Source: Microbacterium terrisoli (lineage in GTDB: Bacteria > Actinomycetota > Actinomycetes > Actinomycetales > Microbacteriaceae). Taken from it: a DNA stretch of 64,000 bases. The stretch covers positions 1,922,001-1,986,000 of the forward strand of contig NZ_CP133019.1 of the NCBI RefSeq assembly GCF_030866805.1, read 5' to 3'. Within the stretch, counting starts at the first letter, position 1; every line of letters begins with the position of its first letter. The notes beneath the pieces are model-generated. The model was not told where the DNA came from. It worked only from the letters and a program-made list of their open reading frames with translations, and searched no databases. Of the stretch, positions 1 to 8,125 are shown one piece after another. Position numbers and translations under genes: made by a program.

Positions 1-1
1 G

Positions 2-448
2 TTCATCGCCGCATCGTGCACGGCTCTGCCCCGCGGTGCTGGCCTTGCGGCCTACCGTCTGCTGGCGCGGGGCATGAACGCGCTGCCCGACCGAGGCCAG
101 CGGCTGACCGACCGTGTGCTGGATGCGACGCTGCCGCCCGAGACCCGCGATGACTTCGGCGCCGGCGGATACGCGTACGCCGCGCAGGACACCGCGCTGG
201 CGTCGCTGTCGGTGCTCGACCTCGTGGCCGCGCTGCGGCGCATCCGCATTCCGATGTGGTTCGTCAACGGTCAGTACGACCAGCTGCGCGCGAACGAGAA
301 GCTGTTCACGAGCCTCGTGCCGCACGCCGAGCTGATCGTGGTGCCGCGCACGACCCACCTGGTGACGGCGATGCGGCCGCGGGTGTTCAACGCGGTGCTG
401 GATCTGGCTCTTGCGACGATGAACGCTCACGCGCACGCCCCGACATGA
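2..448 (+). CDS. alpha/beta hydrolase, C-terminal part (cut by window edge)
   Basis: The reading frame is open from the first bases of the window, so the start lies outside it; about 148 residues are present. Near the C-terminus a segment reads IPMWFVNGQYDQ, followed by a VVPRTTHL segment. These resemble the acid-bearing strand (D of GQYDQ) and the catalytic-histidine loop (H of TTHL) of alpha/beta hydrolases. The nucleophile elbow would be upstream and cannot be seen. The substrate cannot be predicted. The last 62 bases overlap the end of the convergent MFS gene. Confidence 0.65.
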   Translation, partial: FIAASCTALPRGAGLAAYRLLARGMNALPDRGQRLTDRVLDATLPPETRDDFGAGGYAYAAQDTALASLSVLDLVAALRRIRIPMWFVNGQYDQLRANEKLFTSLVPHAELIVVPRTTHLVTAMRPRVFNAVLDLALATMNAHAHAPT

Positions 449-1667
449 CGGCGCCGGCCGCCGACAGCACGGTGCTGACGATCAGCAGCAGCCAGAAGCC
501 GCCCACCAGGGCGACCAGCGTCGCCCCGACCAGCGGTCCGACCAGCTGGCCGAGCGCCGCCGAGGTGTTCACCAGCCCCAGATCGCGTGCGTTGTCGTCG
601 GGGTGCGGCAGCAGGTCGGTCGCGAACGCGAGCCCGACCGTCGAGAACGCACCGTAGCCCAGGCCCAGCACCGCGGCACCGATCATCGTCATCGTGAACG
701 ACGGGGCTACCACGATCACGACCATGGACGCCGCCTGCACGAGCGCGGAGACGACCGTGAGCGAGCGCCGGGCCCCGGTGCGGTCGGACCACCAGCCGGC
801 CAGGACCGAGGCTGCGACCACGAAGACGGTGTACACGACGATCACCAGCAGCAGGTTGTCTTCGGCTTCGGCCTTCTCCTGCCCCAACCCGTACATCAAG
901 AAGAACAGGAACAGGGTGGTGGGCAGGGCGTTGCCCACGTTCGTGACGAATCTGCCCCACACCACCCACGCGAAATCACGATCGCGCAGCGACTCCCAGG
1001 GCAAGCCGCGACGCGCACCCGGCGGGTGGGCGGGCGCTGCCGACGGCTCGGCGGGCGGGTCGGGCAGCAGCGCCGCCGTCGCCGTGCCGACGATCGCGAT
1101 GAACACCGCCAGGGCGAGGTAGCCGGCGAACACGCTCAGGCCCAGCAGCACGACGGCACCGACGCCGACGACGATTCCGACGGCCTGCGACGAACTGGTG
1201 GCCGCAGCCGCTGCGCCGCGCTGCGATTCGGGCAGCTGGTCGGCGATCAGAGCGGTGAAGGCGGCCGAGGCCACCGCGATGCCGATCGAGACCCCCGTCC
1301 ACGCCAGCCCGATCAGCCACGGGCCCTGGGCGAGCCCGGTGAACACCAGACACACCGCGGTCAGTCCACTCGCGCCCACCGCCCACGGACGGCGGCGTCC
1401 CCACCGTGTGCGGGTGCGGTCCGACAGCGCCCCGGACAGGGGCCCGGCGATGACTCCGGCAAGGCCGCCGACGCCCAGGACGATGCCGGAGTAGACGACT
1501 CCGTAGACCCACGTGTCGCGCGCGCCGGGAGTGTCGAGCTGCGACGGCAGCAGCAGCTGCACGGGGGTCAGCTGCACGGTCCAGATCGCGAGCCAGGCGA
1601 GAGTGAACAGCACGAACCATCCGGCGCCGACCTTGGAGGCGCGTGCGGGCGATCCTGTTGACGTCAC
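387..1667 (-). CDS. MFS transporter
   Basis: A roughly 426-residue polytopic membrane protein with about 12 hydrophobic segments. After the second helix it carries LSGALSDRTRTRWGRRRPW, a typical MFS loop 2-3 motif (G-x-L-S-D-R-x-G-R-R/K). A related copy, AGWWSDRTGARR, lies in the second half. I place the start at the GTG at 1667 because it forms a GTGA overlap with the stop of the upstream beta-glucosidase gene, which implies translational coupling; a longer start at 1700 would overlap that gene more. The loop sequence recalls sugar-type MFS carriers, so uptake of a glycoside for the coupled hydrolase is a reasonable inference. The substrate is not shown by the sequence. Confidence 0.85.
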   Translation of the reverse strand: MTSTGSPARASKVGAGWFVLFTLAWLAIWTVQLTPVQLLLPSQLDTPGARDTWVYGVVYSGIVLGVGGLAGVIAGPLSGALSDRTRTRWGRRRPWAVGASGLTAVCLVFTGLAQGPWLIGLAWTGVSIGIAVASAAFTALIADQLPESQRGAAAAATSSSQAVGIVVGVGAVVLLGLSVFAGYLALAVFIAIVGTATAALLPDPPAEPSAAPAHPPGARRGLPWESLRDRDFAWVVWGRFVTNVGNALPTTLFLFFLMYGLGQEKAEAEDNLLLVIVVYTVFVVAASVLAGWWSDRTGARRSLTVVSALVQAASMVVIVVAPSFTMTMIGAAVLGLGYGAFSTVGLAFATDLLPHPDDNARDLGLVNTSAALGQLVGPLVGATLVALVGGFWLLLIVSTVLSAAGAVMSGRARERSSSQEPDPAPR

Positions 1668-3028
1668 GGTCGTGCCCTTCCGATGAGCGACTTGTACCAC
1701 TCGAACGACGCCTTGGGGGTGCGCTCAGTCGTGCGGTGGTCGACGTGCACCAGTCCGAAGCGCTGCGTGAAGCCGTCGGCCCATTCGAAGTTGTCCAGCA
1801 GAGACCATACGGTGTACTCGTCCACGACCACACCCGCCTGGATCGCGTCGGCGACCGCTGCGATGTGCCCCGCCAGATACACGATGCGGTCCTCGTCCTG
1901 CACGCGGACGGCGTCGTCAGGTTCGGGGAACGACGCGCCGTTCTCGCCGATCACGATCCTCGGCATCCTCTCGCCGTATCGCGCGGCGAACTCGACGAGC
2001 AGCTCGCGCAGCGCGCTCGGATCGATCGGCCACTCCGGACCGAAGCCGGTCGTCGGCACGCCCGGCGTCGGCACGATCTCGAACGGCAGCGGACCGGGCT
2101 CGGCGGCGGCGGTCACCGTCGTCGGGTTGTAGAAGTTGATGCCGTAGAAGTCCTGCGGAGCGCCGATCAGTTCGAGATCCCCCGGCCTGACCGGCATCGG
2201 CGGCAGGCCGAACGATTCGAGGTCGGGGTACGCGCCGGTCAGCAGCGGGTCGGCGAACAGGCGGTTGTGCAGCAGATCGTAGGTCGCCGCTGCGGCCAGG
2301 TCGGCGGGCGTGTCGTGCAGGGGGCGCACGAGCGTGTGATTGTTCGGGATGCCGACGGCCCGGGCACCGTGTGCGTGCAGCACCTGTGCGGCGCGGGCGT
2401 GGGCCAGAAGCTGGTGGTGCACGGTCGGCAGGGCCTCGAACAGCAGCTGCCCGGCCGGGGCGAGAGTGCCCACACCGTAGCCCTGCAGCGCCATCGAGAC
2501 CGGTTCGTTGACTGTGTACCAGTCGGTGACGCGATCGCCCAGGCGCTGCGCGACGATCTGTGTGTAGTCGGCGAACCGGTCGGCCATCGTTCGCGAGAGC
2601 CATCCGCCCTCGGCTTCGAGCTGTACAGGGTGGTCCCAGTGGTACAGCGTCGGGAACGGCGTGATGCCCGCCGCCAGCAGTCCGTCCACGAGCCGGTCGT
2701 AGTAGTCCAGGCCGCGCTGTTCGGCGGGTCCTGTTCCGTCGGGCTGCACGCGCACCCACGACAGCGAGAACCGGTACCGGTCGACACCCAGCTCGCGCAG
2801 CAGCGCGATGTCGTCGAGGTATCGGTGGTAGCTGTCAGGTCCGGGTTCGGCGGTCGTTCCGTCTTTGACCCAGCCGCCCACCTCCACCTGCGCGTCCCAG
2901 ATGCTGCGACCGCGACCATCGCCTGTGCGCGCGCCCTCTATCTGGAAGGCCGACGTCGCCGCCGACCAGCGGAAGCCGGCCGGAAAGCGCGCTGCCAGAG
3001 CGTGCGGGTCGGTGACAGGATCCGTCAT
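1664..3028 (-). CDS. beta-glucosidase, glycoside hydrolase family 1
   Basis: A 454-residue cytoplasmic glycosidase that cleaves beta-linked glucosides or related sugars with retention of configuration. The N-terminal FPAGFRWSAATSAFQIEGA segment is the family 1 signature. The acid/base glutamate is in YTVNEP and the nucleophile glutamate in IVIGENGAS. The length matches the family (about 450). The ATG at 3028 is chosen because GAGGGAGC lies just upstream and the homologous region begins there; upstream codons are low quality. It is the first gene of a two-gene unit with the MFS transporter (GTGA overlap), suggesting import followed by hydrolysis. The exact substrate is unknown. Confidence 0.93.
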   Translation of the reverse strand: MTDPVTDPHALAARFPAGFRWSAATSAFQIEGARTGDGRGRSIWDAQVEVGGWVKDGTTAEPGPDSYHRYLDDIALLRELGVDRYRFSLSWVRVQPDGTGPAEQRGLDYYDRLVDGLLAAGITPFPTLYHWDHPVQLEAEGGWLSRTMADRFADYTQIVAQRLGDRVTDWYTVNEPVSMALQGYGVGTLAPAGQLLFEALPTVHHQLLAHARAAQVLHAHGARAVGIPNNHTLVRPLHDTPADLAAAATYDLLHNRLFADPLLTGAYPDLESFGLPPMPVRPGDLELIGAPQDFYGINFYNPTTVTAAAEPGPLPFEIVPTPGVPTTGFGPEWPIDPSALRELLVEFAARYGERMPRIVIGENGASFPEPDDAVRVQDEDRIVYLAGHIAAVADAIQAGVVVDEYTVWSLLDNFEWADGFTQRFGLVHVDHRTTERTPKASFEWYKSLIGRARP

Positions 3029-3262
3029 GGATGCTCCCTCGGACGTCGTCGTGCGAGTGTTTCGGGTGAGTCGATCTTCGTGCACGATCCCGCTTCGGCG
3101 CGAATCCGACGCGCCCGCCGTCCGTACGCGTCGGGAGCCGTGACCGGTTCCTGGTAGACTCGACCATTGGCTTGCGTGTGGGTTTTTCCCGCACACGCTG
3201 TGCAGCGCCCCTCTCGCGCTCACGGCACTCAACCGATCACCTCAACGAAAGAACGTCCACAC

Positions 3263-3523
3263 GTGGCAAACATCAAGTCGCAGATCAAGCGCAACAAGAC
3301 CAACGAGAAGGCGCGCGAGCGCAACAAGGCCGTCAAGAGCGCGCTGAAGACCGAGGTGCGCCGCACCCGCGAGGCCGTCTCCGCCGGTGACAAGGCTGCC
3401 GCCGAGAAGGCACTGGCCCGGGCGAGCAAGAAGCTCGACAAGGCAGTCAGCAAGGGTGTCATCCACCAGAACCAGGCCGCGAACCGCAAGTCGGCCATCG
3501 CGAAGCAGGTCGCCGCGCTCTGA
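3263..3523 (+). CDS. rpsT: 30S ribosomal protein S20
   Basis: An 86-residue, very Lys/Arg/Ala-rich protein beginning [20 protein letters not shown], a classic S20 N-terminus, and ending [14 protein letters not shown]20 binds 16S rRNA early in small-subunit assembly. The start is the GTG at 3263; earlier in-frame ATG codons would add a sequence with no S20 character. Only a weak purine stretch (cgaaagaacg) precedes it. It is followed by a strong hairpin terminator. Its neighbour holA runs convergently, as in many actinobacteria. Confidence 0.97.
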   Translation: MANIKSQIKRNKTNEKARERNKAVKSALKTEVRRTREAVSAGDKAAAEKALARASKKLDKAVSKGVIHQNQAANRKSAIAKQVAAL

Positions 3524-3538
3524 GCGCAACCGCTTTCT

Positions 3539-3572
3539 CGAAGCCCGTTCCGCCTCGGCGGGGCGGGCTTCG
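3539..3572 (+). terminator. rpsT terminator hairpin
   Basis: CGAAGCCCG pairs perfectly with CGGGCTTCG around a 16-base GC-rich loop, 16 bases after the rpsT stop. There is no long T-run, as is common in high-GC actinobacteria. It sits between convergent rpsT and holA and may serve both. Confidence 0.8.
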
Positions 3573-3604
3573 TCGTTGCGGTCACAGCCGCGGCAGATAT
3601 GGCG

Positions 3605-4651
3605 TCAGCCGCCGAAGGGCGCCCGGGTCGCGATCACGGTGATCATGCGCTCCAGCGCGAACACCGCGTCGCGTGAGGCGCCTTTGACATCGGCATCCGC
3701 TCGCGCCGTCGCCTGGATCGCCCGTCCCAGGCTCTGCTCGTTCCAGCCGTTCAGGTCGCGGCGGGCACGGTCGACCTGCCAGTCCTTCATCCCCACGTCG
3801 GCTGCGATGGCCGCCGACGATCCGCGCTTGCCCGCCACGCGCGCCATGGTGCGCAGCTTCATCGCGACGGCGGCCACCAGCGGCACCGGGTCGGCACCCG
3901 AAGCCAGCGCGTGTCGCAGCGCGATCAGCGCGTCGCCGTATCGCCCCGCGATCGCCGTGTCGGCGACGGTGAATGCCGACGTTTCGACGCGCCCGCCGTA
4001 ATAGCGGGTGATGACCTCGGTCGTGATGTCACCCGGTACATCGGCGATCAGCTGCTGGCAGGCGGCGGCCAGTTCTGTCAGATCATCGGTGAACGCGGCG
4101 ACCAGTGCCCGGAGCGCTGCCGGCGCGATCTTCTTGCGTGCTGCGTGGAATTCTCCGGCCGCGAAGTCCACACGGTCGCCGTCGCGCTTGACGGCAGGGC
4201 AGGGCACCTCGACTCCCCCACCGGTGCCTGCACGGATAGCGTCGAGCAGCTTCTTGCCGCGCACGGACGCGCCGGTGTGCCGCAGCAGCACGGTCGCGCC
4301 CTCCTGCGGGTGCCCGAGGTAGGCCAGCGCCTCGGTGAGGAACGCGTCAGTGGCCTTCTCGACCCCCGCCACCCGCACCAGACGCGGCTCGCCGAACAGC
4401 GACGGCGAGGACATCGCCATCAGCGTTCCCGCCTCGTAGTCGTCGGCGCGCAGGTCGGAGACCTCAAGGCTCGGGTCCTCGGCGCGCAGGTAGTCGCGCA
4501 CGCCGGCGATCGCCCGCTCTGCGCACACGTCTTCGGGCCCCGACACCAGCACGATCGGGGCCGGCTGCGGCGCGCGCCAGTCCAGCTGCGGGATCGCTGC
4601 GCGGCCGCCGGCGCCGCGCGACGTGCGGGCGGAGGTGCGGCGTGCAGGCAT
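3605..4651 (-). CDS. holA: DNA polymerase III subunit delta (intact copy)
   Basis: A 348-residue protein of the delta/HolA family, the clamp-loader subunit that opens the beta sliding clamp. The N-terminus has APIVLVSGPEDVCAERAI, resembling the P-loop-like start of delta subunits, followed by the conserved APALRALVAAFTDDL-type middle and a helical C-terminal collar domain (LRTMARVAGKRGSS). The length is normal for the family. The ATG at 4651 starts it. This is the complete copy. A second, truncated copy of its first 134 codons lies at 7724-8125, because the 5' half of the gene is inside a 945-bp direct repeat. Confidence 0.93.
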   Translation of the reverse strand: MPARRTSARTSRGAGGRAAIPQLDWRAPQPAPIVLVSGPEDVCAERAIAGVRDYLRAEDPSLEVSDLRADDYEAGTLMAMSSPSLFGEPRLVRVAGVEKATDAFLTEALAYLGHPQEGATVLLRHTGASVRGKKLLDAIRAGTGGGVEVPCPAVKRDGDRVDFAAGEFHAARKKIAPAALRALVAAFTDDLTELAAACQQLIADVPGDITTEVITRYYGGRVETSAFTVADTAIAGRYGDALIALRHALASGADPVPLVAAVAMKLRTMARVAGKRGSSAAIAADVGMKDWQVDRARRDLNGWNEQSLGRAIQATARADADVKGASRDAVFALERMITVIATRAPFGG

Positions 4652-5194
4652 GGTCCCAGCCTATCCAGCACCATCGACATCGTCGTTCGCATCATCGCCG
4701 CCGACGTGCGGTCGGCGCCCGGCACGGGGCCGGCGCCCCCGCTCACGACGGCCGCTCACGCCACACCCCGACCCCGTCGTGCGCGGGTGCGACCGTGACG
4801 ACACCGGAATGGTCGGTCCGCGCAATGACGTATCCGTCCGCGCGCAGAAAGGTCAGCGTCTTCTCGCGCGGATGACCGTAGTCGTTGCCGAGACCGACGG
4901 AGATCAGGGCCACCGCACCGGCCGCCGCACGGTACAGCTGGGGCGACTGGTCGGCCGAGCCGTGATGGGCGACTTTGACGACCGAGTACGGAGGCCGCAG
5001 CGCGCGCGTGCCCAGCAGAGCCCGCTGGGACGTGGCATCCAGGTCGGCGAGGAAGAGGGATGCCGGTACCCCGCCGCCACGCACGTCCCAGACGACACCG
5101 GCCTGGTTGCCCGCAGTGAACACCCGGTCCCCCTTCCGGGGCCACAGGACCGTCCAGGTCGCATCTCCGAGCCGCCCCGCCGTGCCGGCCCAGG
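4250..5194. repeat. 945-bp direct repeat, left copy (holA 5' half plus comEC 3' end)
   Basis: Bases 4250-5194 match 7724-8668 at a constant offset of 3474. I see seven substitutions, all between 4947 and 5164 (4947, 5079, 5082, 5114, 5135, 5163, 5164); the holA-side 697 bases look identical. The copy contains the first 134 codons of holA, the spacer and the last 150 or so codons of comEC. Outside the repeat the two copies diverge abruptly at both ends. Confidence 0.95.
4743..5194 (-). pseudogene. comEC: comEC 3' remnant
   Basis: This encodes only about the last 150 residues of ComEC, the end of its metallo-beta-lactamase domain (from the WTVLWP region to GVWRERPS). It is identical in protein sequence to the intact copy apart from a few changes such as TAGNQAG versus TSGNQAG. 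Its upstream part is replaced at 5194 by unrelated cassette DNA, so the motif HYDLDHVGG and all membrane segments are missing. No proper start or promoter is visible. It is best read as the by-product of the duplication, not a working gene. Confidence 0.9.
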
Positions 5195-5362
5195 TATGTA
5201 CTCGGTCGAATCGGGGTGATCGAGCCCTCCAGCGCGTCGATCTGGTGCTGCGTCAGGTTCACCGGACTTCGGACCTCGTACGGGCTAGAGTAAGGCACGA
5301 AGTCCCCGGCGAACGCCTCTGTCGAACTTGAGTCGGCACACAGCCGGGGTTTTTCTTTGCCA
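5195..5362 (-). pseudogene. unidentified coding fragment at cassette edge
   Basis: Between the comEC remnant and the next gene, one minus-strand frame reads sensibly for about 40 residues (including DFVPYSSPYEVRSPVNLTQ then HQIDALEGSITPI) before it runs out of frame into the comEC remnant at 5194. It looks like a piece of a gene carried by the incoming DNA and cut at the repeat boundary. I do not recognise a family. The 5304-5358 hairpin interrupts its upstream side. Confidence 0.35.
5304..5358 (+). terminator. hairpin with T-run inside the cassette
   Basis: CCCCGGC pairs with GCCGGGG across a 32-base loop and is followed directly by TTTTTCTTT. This is the only classical T-tract terminator I noticed in the window, and it points rightward. 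No convincing rightward gene ends here, so it may belong to a gene lost when the cassette was cut. Confidence 0.5.
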
Positions 5363-5944
5363 TCACCACGCCGGCAGCTTGCCATCGAGCCAGCGATGCT
5401 CCGGAGGAAGACCGACGCGGTCGCCCTCGGCCAGCCCGTGGTATCGCGCAGGGAGTAGCACAGGTGCATCGCCCTCGTCGCTGAACAGCAGATCCCACCG
5501 GTTCTCGTAGCTCTCGAAGGTCGGCAGATAGACCCGCGAGCTGCTCACCGGCGCATTGCGCTTGCCTTCGGGCACACCCTCTTCTGTCAGCCAGTCCATG
5601 TGCGCGATCCACGCGGCTGCGGCGACATGCGCGCGCGGGAGGACAAACAAGCGCGAGGCCAGCTCCAGGTCGCGGGGCACCGCGACCATGACGAAGTACT
5701 CGCGCTCGTGCGCGCTGGGCTTCTGTGACTTTTCACCCAGTGGCCAGTTCGTCTGCGACCAGCTGTGCGTTCGTGCGGTCTTCACCTGGACCTCGACCAT
5801 CCGTCGGTCCTCGCCGGTGTGCACAGCCAGGATGTCGGTGCGCTCAAGCCCGTCACGGGTGAGCGCCGGTGCCCAGCCGCGGCGCGCGAGCTCCGAGGCG
5901 ACGAGGTGCTCGCCGATGGTCTTGGTCTGCTTGGTGTCGGCCAT
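5363..5944 (-). CDS. PD-(D/E)XK-like (DUF4365-type) protein, possible nuclease
   Basis: About 193 residues from the ATG at 5944 (MADTKQTKTIGEHLVASELA). Starts at 5995 or 6103 are possible but add low-complexity sequence. The N-terminal half has the layout of a restriction-endonuclease-like fold: a helix GEHLVASELARRGW, then RTDILAVH with an Asp, then RRMVEVQVKTAR supplying E-x-Q-V-K. The second half contains a FVMVAVPR strand and a Trp-rich tail. In known families this fold cuts DNA or acts in repair or defence. Activity here is inference. It is the distal gene of the cassette, downstream of a membrane protein gene. Confidence 0.55.
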   Translation of the reverse strand: MADTKQTKTIGEHLVASELARRGWAPALTRDGLERTDILAVHTGEDRRMVEVQVKTARTHSWSQTNWPLGEKSQKPSAHEREYFVMVAVPRDLELASRLFVLPRAHVAAAAWIAHMDWLTEEGVPEGKRNAPVSSSRVYLPTFESYENRWDLLFSDEGDAPVLLPARYHGLAEGDRVGLPPEHRWLDGKLPAW

Positions 5945-6103
5945 GTGTCCGACTGTATCGACAGGGGCGGACGCGAGTGGCGCGATCGTCGTCATGCTGG
6001 CAGTTCCCTGTCTCGGAGCAGGCCGTCGGCGCCTGAGCGACGCCGAGCCTGCCGTCGATTGAGGCGCTACCACCGCTGATCCATAGAGCAGGACGTCGCC
6101 CAC

Positions 6104-7060
6104 TCACTTCTCGAGCTCGGGAGCGGCAATTGGGGCGTCATTCGGAACAGCGTCGCGTTTCTGCGGTTCTTTGCCCATCACAGCCGCACGTTCTGTTCGC
6201 ACCCGTTGATTTTGCAGTTCTCTCCCGGTGCGTTCCCTCTCTTTCAGGTTGCGTGCCTCTTCTCGCCTCTTGTACTCAGCCCTCAACTCCTCTGTGGTCT
6301 CTTTGATCACGTCGATCGTCGGAAACTGCGTCTCGCCAACGAACACGGCCTGATAGATTGCCTCGTTGCTTTCAGACGCCTTCGAAGTCGCGTCGCGGAG
6401 CAGTAGGATCACCGCCCCAATAGCGATCGGAACTGATATGAGATAGCCCCACCAGGGGGCACCAAGTCGTATTGGGATGAGAATCCCAATGAGGAGAATC
6501 GGGATGACTATGTTGTACCGGAACATGGCCTCTGCATCAGCACGGTCGTAACGGTCAAAAAGCTCACGGTGGTGCGCGAGCAGTCGCGTGGCGACCAAAG
6601 GGACGTCCTTCACCATGCCCTCGTATGCTGCTTCGATATCCTCCGTGCTGGGTTTTGCGGGATCACGGCTCATAAATTCGAGACTGAGGTCTCGCGAGTT
6701 CGAGACGTTCATTTTCGCCTGATTGCGGGCTCGTAGCGTCCGCTCGGCGAGCCTGTGTATCTGACTGTCCGTCGCATCGCTATACATATAGTTGGCGGCC
6801 GTCCTCAGCCGGTTGAGAATTGGATTCAGTATGGCGACCATCAGCATTCCAAGGAGATACGCGACGAATGTCACTGCAGCCGTCAGTCCGGCGGGTCCGA
6901 ATACGCCAAGGACCCGATATACCTCTGCCGCAAGCCCGGTAGCGCTTTCCTCGCTGGGGATCGCCGAGTAGAAGATGAGCCAAAGAACAACCAACCACAT
7001 GAAGCCCGCGGCGAGAGGAACGCGCACATCCCGTAGGCCGGGCAGCAGACTGGAAATCAT
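6104..7060 (-). CDS. membrane protein of unknown function (cassette)
   Basis: A 318-residue protein with a hydrophobic pair near residues 15-75 (GFMWLVVLWLIFYSA and a LTAAVTFVAYLLGMLMVAIL segment). A soluble loop of about 100 charged residues follows, then a second pair near 180-225 (IVIPILLIGILIPI; VPIAIGAVILLL) and a highly charged, coiled-coil-like tail rich in Glu/Arg/Lys. I do not recognise the family. The DNA is clearly less GC-rich than its neighbours, supporting foreign origin. It lies upstream of and in line with the nuclease-like gene, with a gap of about 160 bp. Confidence 0.7.
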   Translation of the reverse strand: MISSLLPGLRDVRVPLAAGFMWLVVLWLIFYSAIPSEESATGLAAEVYRVLGVFGPAGLTAAVTFVAYLLGMLMVAILNPILNRLRTAANYMYSDATDSQIHRLAERTLRARNQAKMNVSNSRDLSLEFMSRDPAKPSTEDIEAAYEGMVKDVPLVATRLLAHHRELFDRYDRADAEAMFRYNIVIPILLIGILIPIRLGAPWWGYLISVPIAIGAVILLLRDATSKASESNEAIYQAVFVGETQFPTIDVIKETTEELRAEYKRREEARNLKERERTGRELQNQRVRTERAAVMGKEPQKRDAVPNDAPIAAPELEK

Positions 7061-7093
7061 GCAGAAACCATAGCCCTAGGCGGTGAAGAGCCC

Positions 7094-7113
7094 GCCCCGG
7101 CTTGGAGCGGGGC
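7094..7113 (-). terminator. hairpin after the surface-protein remnant
   Basis: GCCCCG pairs with CGGGGC around an 8-base loop, 10 bases beyond the last in-frame stop (7124) of the surface-protein remnant read leftward. Confidence 0.5.
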
Positions 7114-7123
7114 CTGGTTCGGA

Positions 7124-7723
7124 TCAGTCGTCGTGCTCCTGCTTGCGACGTGCCAGCGGGACGATGCAGAGCGACACCGAGTGCGCAGGCTGTTCCGGCT
7201 ACGTCGACGCCTCGGGCTGAGTGAACTCAGCTTCAGGCTCATCCGGCTCAGTGACCGCGAGCTGTTGGGGCGCAGTCGTCGGTTTCGCGGTCGACGGCTC
7301 CTCAGGCTCCGGAGTGCACTCGGTGGTCGCGGGCTCCTCAGGGTCCTCTGGTTCCGGAGTGGGCTCGGTGACCACAGGCTCCGCGGGATCCGTCGGCTCA
7401 TCCGGCTCATCCACCGGAGGCGTCACCACGGGCTCGCACTCCTCGACGGCGGGGATCTAGATGGTCCACTCGGTCTGTGCACCCTCCTCGATCACGTAGC
7501 CGTCGTCAGCCGTGGCGGTCACCGTGATGGTGTCACCGTCGCGGGTCTGCTCGTGGACGACACCCTCCGTCTCCAGAGTGCTCACCGTCGCCTCGACATC
7601 GCACTCGTCTGCAGGGATCAGCTCGGGAGCTGAGGGGGTGACGCGCAGCAGCGACCGCGTCGCGGTATTGGTCACCGTGATCGCAGTCACGTCGTACTGC
7701 TGGCCGGAGACCGTCACCGTCGC
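7124..7723 (-). pseudogene. C-terminal remnant of a repeat-type surface protein, with two in-frame TAG codons
   Basis: Read leftward from 7723 the frame gives ATVTVSGQQYDVTAITVTN and later TVTATADDGYVIEEGAQTEW, a beta-rich segment of the kind found near the C-terminus of actinobacterial cell-surface proteins. A long Pro/Glu/Thr-rich stretch (units such as EPTPEPEDPEEP) follows, then a short basic tail ending RRKQEHDD. The frame is broken by TAG at 7457-7459 and again at 7199-7201, yet the composition continues unchanged across both. The N-terminus is missing; at 7723/7724 the frame joins, without a shift, the start of a truncated holA. Most simply this is a decaying gene fragment; stop-codon readthrough is possible but unproven. 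Confidence 0.6.
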
Positions 7724-8125
7724 CTTCTTGCCGCGCACGGACGCGCCGGTGTGCCGCAGCAGCACGGTCGCGCCCTCCTGCGGGTGCCCGAGGTAGGCCA
7801 GCGCCTCGGTGAGGAACGCGTCAGTGGCCTTCTCGACCCCCGCCACCCGCACCAGACGCGGCTCGCCGAACAGCGACGGCGAGGACATCGCCATCAGCGT
7901 TCCCGCCTCGTAGTCGTCGGCGCGCAGGTCGGAGACCTCAAGGCTCGGGTCCTCGGCGCGCAGGTAGTCGCGCACGCCGGCGATCGCCCGCTCTGCGCAC
8001 ACGTCTTCGGGCCCCGACACCAGCACGATCGGGGCCGGCTGCGGCGCGCGCCAGTCCAGCTGCGGGATCGCTGCGCGGCCGCCGGCGCCGCGCGACGTGC
8101 GGGCGGAGGTGCGGCGTGCAGGCAT
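7457..8125 (-). CDS. chimeric ORF: HolA residues 1-134 fused to surface-protein fragment
   Basis: This open frame starts at the holA ATG (8125) of the right-hand repeat copy, encodes 134 HolA residues up to VRGKK, then runs in frame into 88 foreign residues and stops at TAG 7457. The HolA part lacks the C-terminal collar domain, so it cannot act as a clamp-loader subunit; intact holA is at 3605-4651. Because the natural holA upstream region is duplicated too, the chimera may be transcribed. A product interfering with the clamp loader is conceivable but is speculation. Most likely it is an accident of integration. Confidence 0.6.
   Translation of the reverse strand: MPARRTSARTSRGAGGRAAIPQLDWRAPQPAPIVLVSGPEDVCAERAIAGVRDYLRAEDPSLEVSDLRADDYEAGTLMAMSSPSLFGEPRLVRVAGVEKATDAFLTEALAYLGHPQEGATVLLRHTGASVRGKKATVTVSGQQYDVTAITVTNTATRSLLRVTPSAPELIPADECDVEATVSTLETEGVVHEQTRDGDTITVTATADDGYVIEEGAQTEWTI

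Noticed and set aside
7057..7410. Arg/Ser-rich frame on the minus strand in the cassette
   Set aside because: An alternative frame of the Pro/Glu-rich surface-protein remnant; composition is that of an out-of-frame repeat.
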